From Corynebacterium sp. HMSC27B11 (GTDB lineage Bacteria > Actinomycetota > Actinomycetes > Mycobacteriales > Mycobacteriaceae), in NCBI RefSeq assembly GCF_001815985.1, contig NZ_KV823578.1, forward strand, positions 62,001-126,000: DNA of 64,000 bases, written 5' to 3'. The notes beneath the pieces were generated by a model. It saw nothing but the letters and a program-made list of their open reading frames with translations. It was not told the DNA's origin and ran no database searches. The stretch's first letter is position 1. Each line of letters opens with the position of its first letter. Positions 62,327 through 64,000 of this stretch are shown piece by piece. The translations under genes and the position numbers were made by a program.

Positions 62327-64000
62327 ATGTTGATTTCTCAGAACTGGCTCACCCGGATCCTGCAGACCGCGAACCCTAGCTGGTCTGTGGACTCCGAGGA
62401 ACTCGACGCAGGTTTCGTCCGCGTCGGCTTCGAGACGGAGGGCTACGAGCGCCTCCCGAAGACCGAGGGGCCACTCGTCATCGGCAGGGTGAGCAACATC
62501 GAGGAGCTGGAGGGCTTCAAGAAGCCGATCCGCTACTGTGAGATCGCCGTCGGCGAGGCCAACGGCACCGGCGAGCCACAGAACATCATTTGTGGTGCCC
62601 GCAACTTCGCCGAGGGCGACTACGTGATCGTCGCCCTGCCGGGCACCGTGCTGCCTGGCCCGTTCGAGATCTCCGCGCGCAAGACCTACGGCAAGATCTC
62701 CGAGGGCATGATGTGCTCCGCCTCTGAACTCGGCCTCTACGACGGCACCAGCCCCGGCATCATCACCGTCTCCGAGGAGGAGATCAAGGTCAACGGGCTC
62801 GCCGTCGGCGACGACGCCCGTGGCCTGCTGGGCCTGGATGACACGGTCTTCGAGGTCAACGTCACCCCGGACCGCGGCTATGCGCTGTCCGCCCGCGGCC
62901 TGGCCCGCGAGCTGGCGTCCTCCTTCGAGCTGCAGTACCGCGACCCGGCGCTCGATCCAGCGGCTGCCGCTCTCGACGATGACCTCTTCGCCGGCATCCC
63001 GGGCATCAAGGAAGACATCCTTTCCCTGGAGGTCGAGGAGGATGCGAAGTGCTCCCTCTTCGGTATCCGCAAGGTCGAGGGCATTGACCCGACCGCCGAG
63101 TCCCCGCTGTGGCTGCAGCGCGAGCTGATGCTCTGCGGCCAGCGCCCGGTTAACGCCGCCACGGACGTCACGAATTACGTCATGATGCTGCTCGGCCAGC
63201 CGATGCACGCCTTCGACGCTGGCAAGATCACCGGCAACCTGCGGGTGCACCGCGCCTCCGAGGGCGACACTCTGACCACCCTGGACGGTGTGGAGCGGAC
63301 CCTGTCCAGCGAGGACGTCGTCATCTCCGACGACTCTGGCATCCAGTCCCTGGCCGGTGTGATGGGCGGCAGCACCTCCGAGATCTCCGATGAGACCGTC
63401 GATGTGCTCTTCGAGGCCGCTCACTGGGATGAGCTCACCGTGGCCCGCACCTGCCGCCGCCACAAGCTCTCCTCTGAGTCCTCCCGCCGCTTCGAGCGCG
63501 GCACCGACGCCGCGATCATCGGCAATGCCCTGGACTTCGCGGTCTCGCTGCTGGTCCGCATCGCTGGCGGCAAGGTGGTGCACGGCCGCACCATGGTCGG
63601 CGAGGTGCCGAGCATGCCGACGATCCAGATGCACACCAACCGTCCGGGCAAGGTTGCGGGCATGATCTACCCGGACGGCACCACGATCGGTCGCCTCCGC
63701 GAGGTAGGCTGCACCGTCCGCGAGACCGGCCTGCGCGATGGCCAGGGTGCCCGCCAGATCGAGGTCACCCCGCCGACCTGGCGCCCGGACCTGACCATCC
63801 CGGCCGACCTGGTGGAGGAGGTTCTCCGTCTCGAGGGGCTGGAGAACATCCCATCGGTCCTGCCGCACGCACCGGTCGGCCGCGGCCTGACGCCACGCCA
63901 GCGCCTGCGCCGCCGCATCGGCCACGCGATGGCCTGGAATGGCTTCGCGGAGATCCTGCCGACGCCGTTCATCGCCAACGATGTTTTCGACGAGTGGGGC
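62327..64000 (+). CDS. pheT: Phenylalanine--tRNA ligase beta subunit (partial, runs off right edge)
   Basis: 558 codons are present without a stop, from ATG 62327 to the window end. The product starts MLISQNWLTRIL, has a tRNA-binding domain (FKKPIRYCEIAVGEAN...ICGARNFAEGDYVIVALPG), the B3/B4 editing region (PVNAATDVTNYVMMLLGQPM with DGVERTL), the VMGGSTSEISDET motif, RRFERGTD, and B5 (EVTPPTWRPDLTIPADLVEE). It pairs with PheS as an alpha2-beta2 enzyme. About 270 residues are expected to lie beyond the window. Confidence 0.95.
   Translation, partial: MLISQNWLTRILQTANPSWSVDSEELDAGFVRVGFETEGYERLPKTEGPLVIGRVSNIEELEGFKKPIRYCEIAVGEANGTGEPQNIICGARNFAEGDYVIVALPGTVLPGPFEISARKTYGKISEGMMCSASELGLYDGTSPGIITVSEEEIKVNGLAVGDDARGLLGLDDTVFEVNVTPDRGYALSARGLARELASSFELQYRDPALDPAAAALDDDLFAGIPGIKEDILSLEVEEDAKCSLFGIRKVEGIDPTAESPLWLQRELMLCGQRPVNAATDVTNYVMMLLGQPMHAFDAGKITGNLRVHRASEGDTLTTLDGVERTLSSEDVVISDDSGIQSLAGVMGGSTSEISDETVDVLFEAAHWDELTVARTCRRHKLSSESSRRFERGTDAAIIGNALDFAVSLLVRIAGGKVVHGRTMVGEVPSMPTIQMHTNRPGKVAGMIYPDGTTIGRLREVGCTVRETGLRDGQGARQIEVTPPTWRPDLTIPADLVEEVLRLEGLENIPSVLPHAPVGRGLTPRQRLRRRIGHAMAWNGFAEILPTPFIANDVFDEWG

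Overview
The window looks like chromosomal DNA of a high-GC Corynebacterium (order Mycobacteriales). The reasons are the codon use, gene orders shared with Mycobacterium (his-trp-lgt-pyk; htdX-fabG4-fadA2; infC-rpmI-rplT-tsnR-pheST), DtxR-like operator sequences, a GT87 mannosyltransferase-type gene, and many genes that appear to have leaderless promoters (a TAnnnT box 6-8 nt before the start codon). The species cannot be named from the sequence. Almost everything is core genome: I see no insertion sequence, prophage, integrase or CRISPR array.

Layout. 1-1169: the 5' part of a helical protein of unknown function, reading off the left edge. 1263-9377: histidine genes hisD-hisC-hisB, an MFS transporter, hisH, hisA/priA, impA, hisF, hisI. 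9381-14580: tryptophan genes trpE, a Trp-operon membrane protein, trpC, trpB, trpA. 14595-16979: lgt and pyk. 17127-19824 (minus): an M20 amidohydrolase and a DUF4921/GalT-like protein. 19874-23114: a conserved small protein, then a minus-strand polar amino-acid ABC importer. 23162-27086: ogt, glsA-STAS, a GT87 glycosyltransferase, a TauE/TSUP exporter. 27083-29625 (minus): feoA-feoB-feoC. 29856-34505: a zinc-free MDR oxidoreductase and a four-gene Mn/Zn ABC operon. 34595-38538: an unusual tRNA, polA, a DUF368 undecaprenyl-phosphate translocase. 38678-42175: an isocitrate/isopropylmalate dehydrogenase homologue, rpsA, a 50-residue ORF, a DUF421 protein. 42342-46264: htdX, fabG4 and divergent fadA2. 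46369-50594: a pseudogene, a small secreted protein, coaE, uvrB, a universal stress protein. 50735-55743 (minus): a CAP-domain protein, a HelR-like RNA polymerase-recycling ATPase, a DoxX-like protein, an MBL-fold hydrolase. 55843-64000: uvrA, infC-rpmI-rplT, a SpoU methyltransferase, pheS, and pheT running off the right edge.

How the genes work together. The his and trp blocks form one directional cluster. TrpC has no TrpF domain and HisA has the PriA signature, so HisA probably serves both pathways. Two metal-uptake loci sit about 1.5 kb apart (feo and Mn/Zn), each behind DtxR-like operators; the second also carries a Zur-like palindrome over its promoter. HtdX, FabG4 and FadA2 form a fatty-acid module. 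uvrA and uvrB lie 6 kb apart.

The observations I rate highest are: a class-I-sized tRNA with a leucine CAA anticodon beside polA; infC with an apparent AUC start codon behind a structured leader; the shared PriA enzyme; dual Zur/DtxR-type control of the Mn/Zn operon; a cysteine-rich FeoA with an Fe-S-type FeoC; an uncharacterised GalT-like DUF4921 enzyme; and pervasive leaderless promoter architecture.
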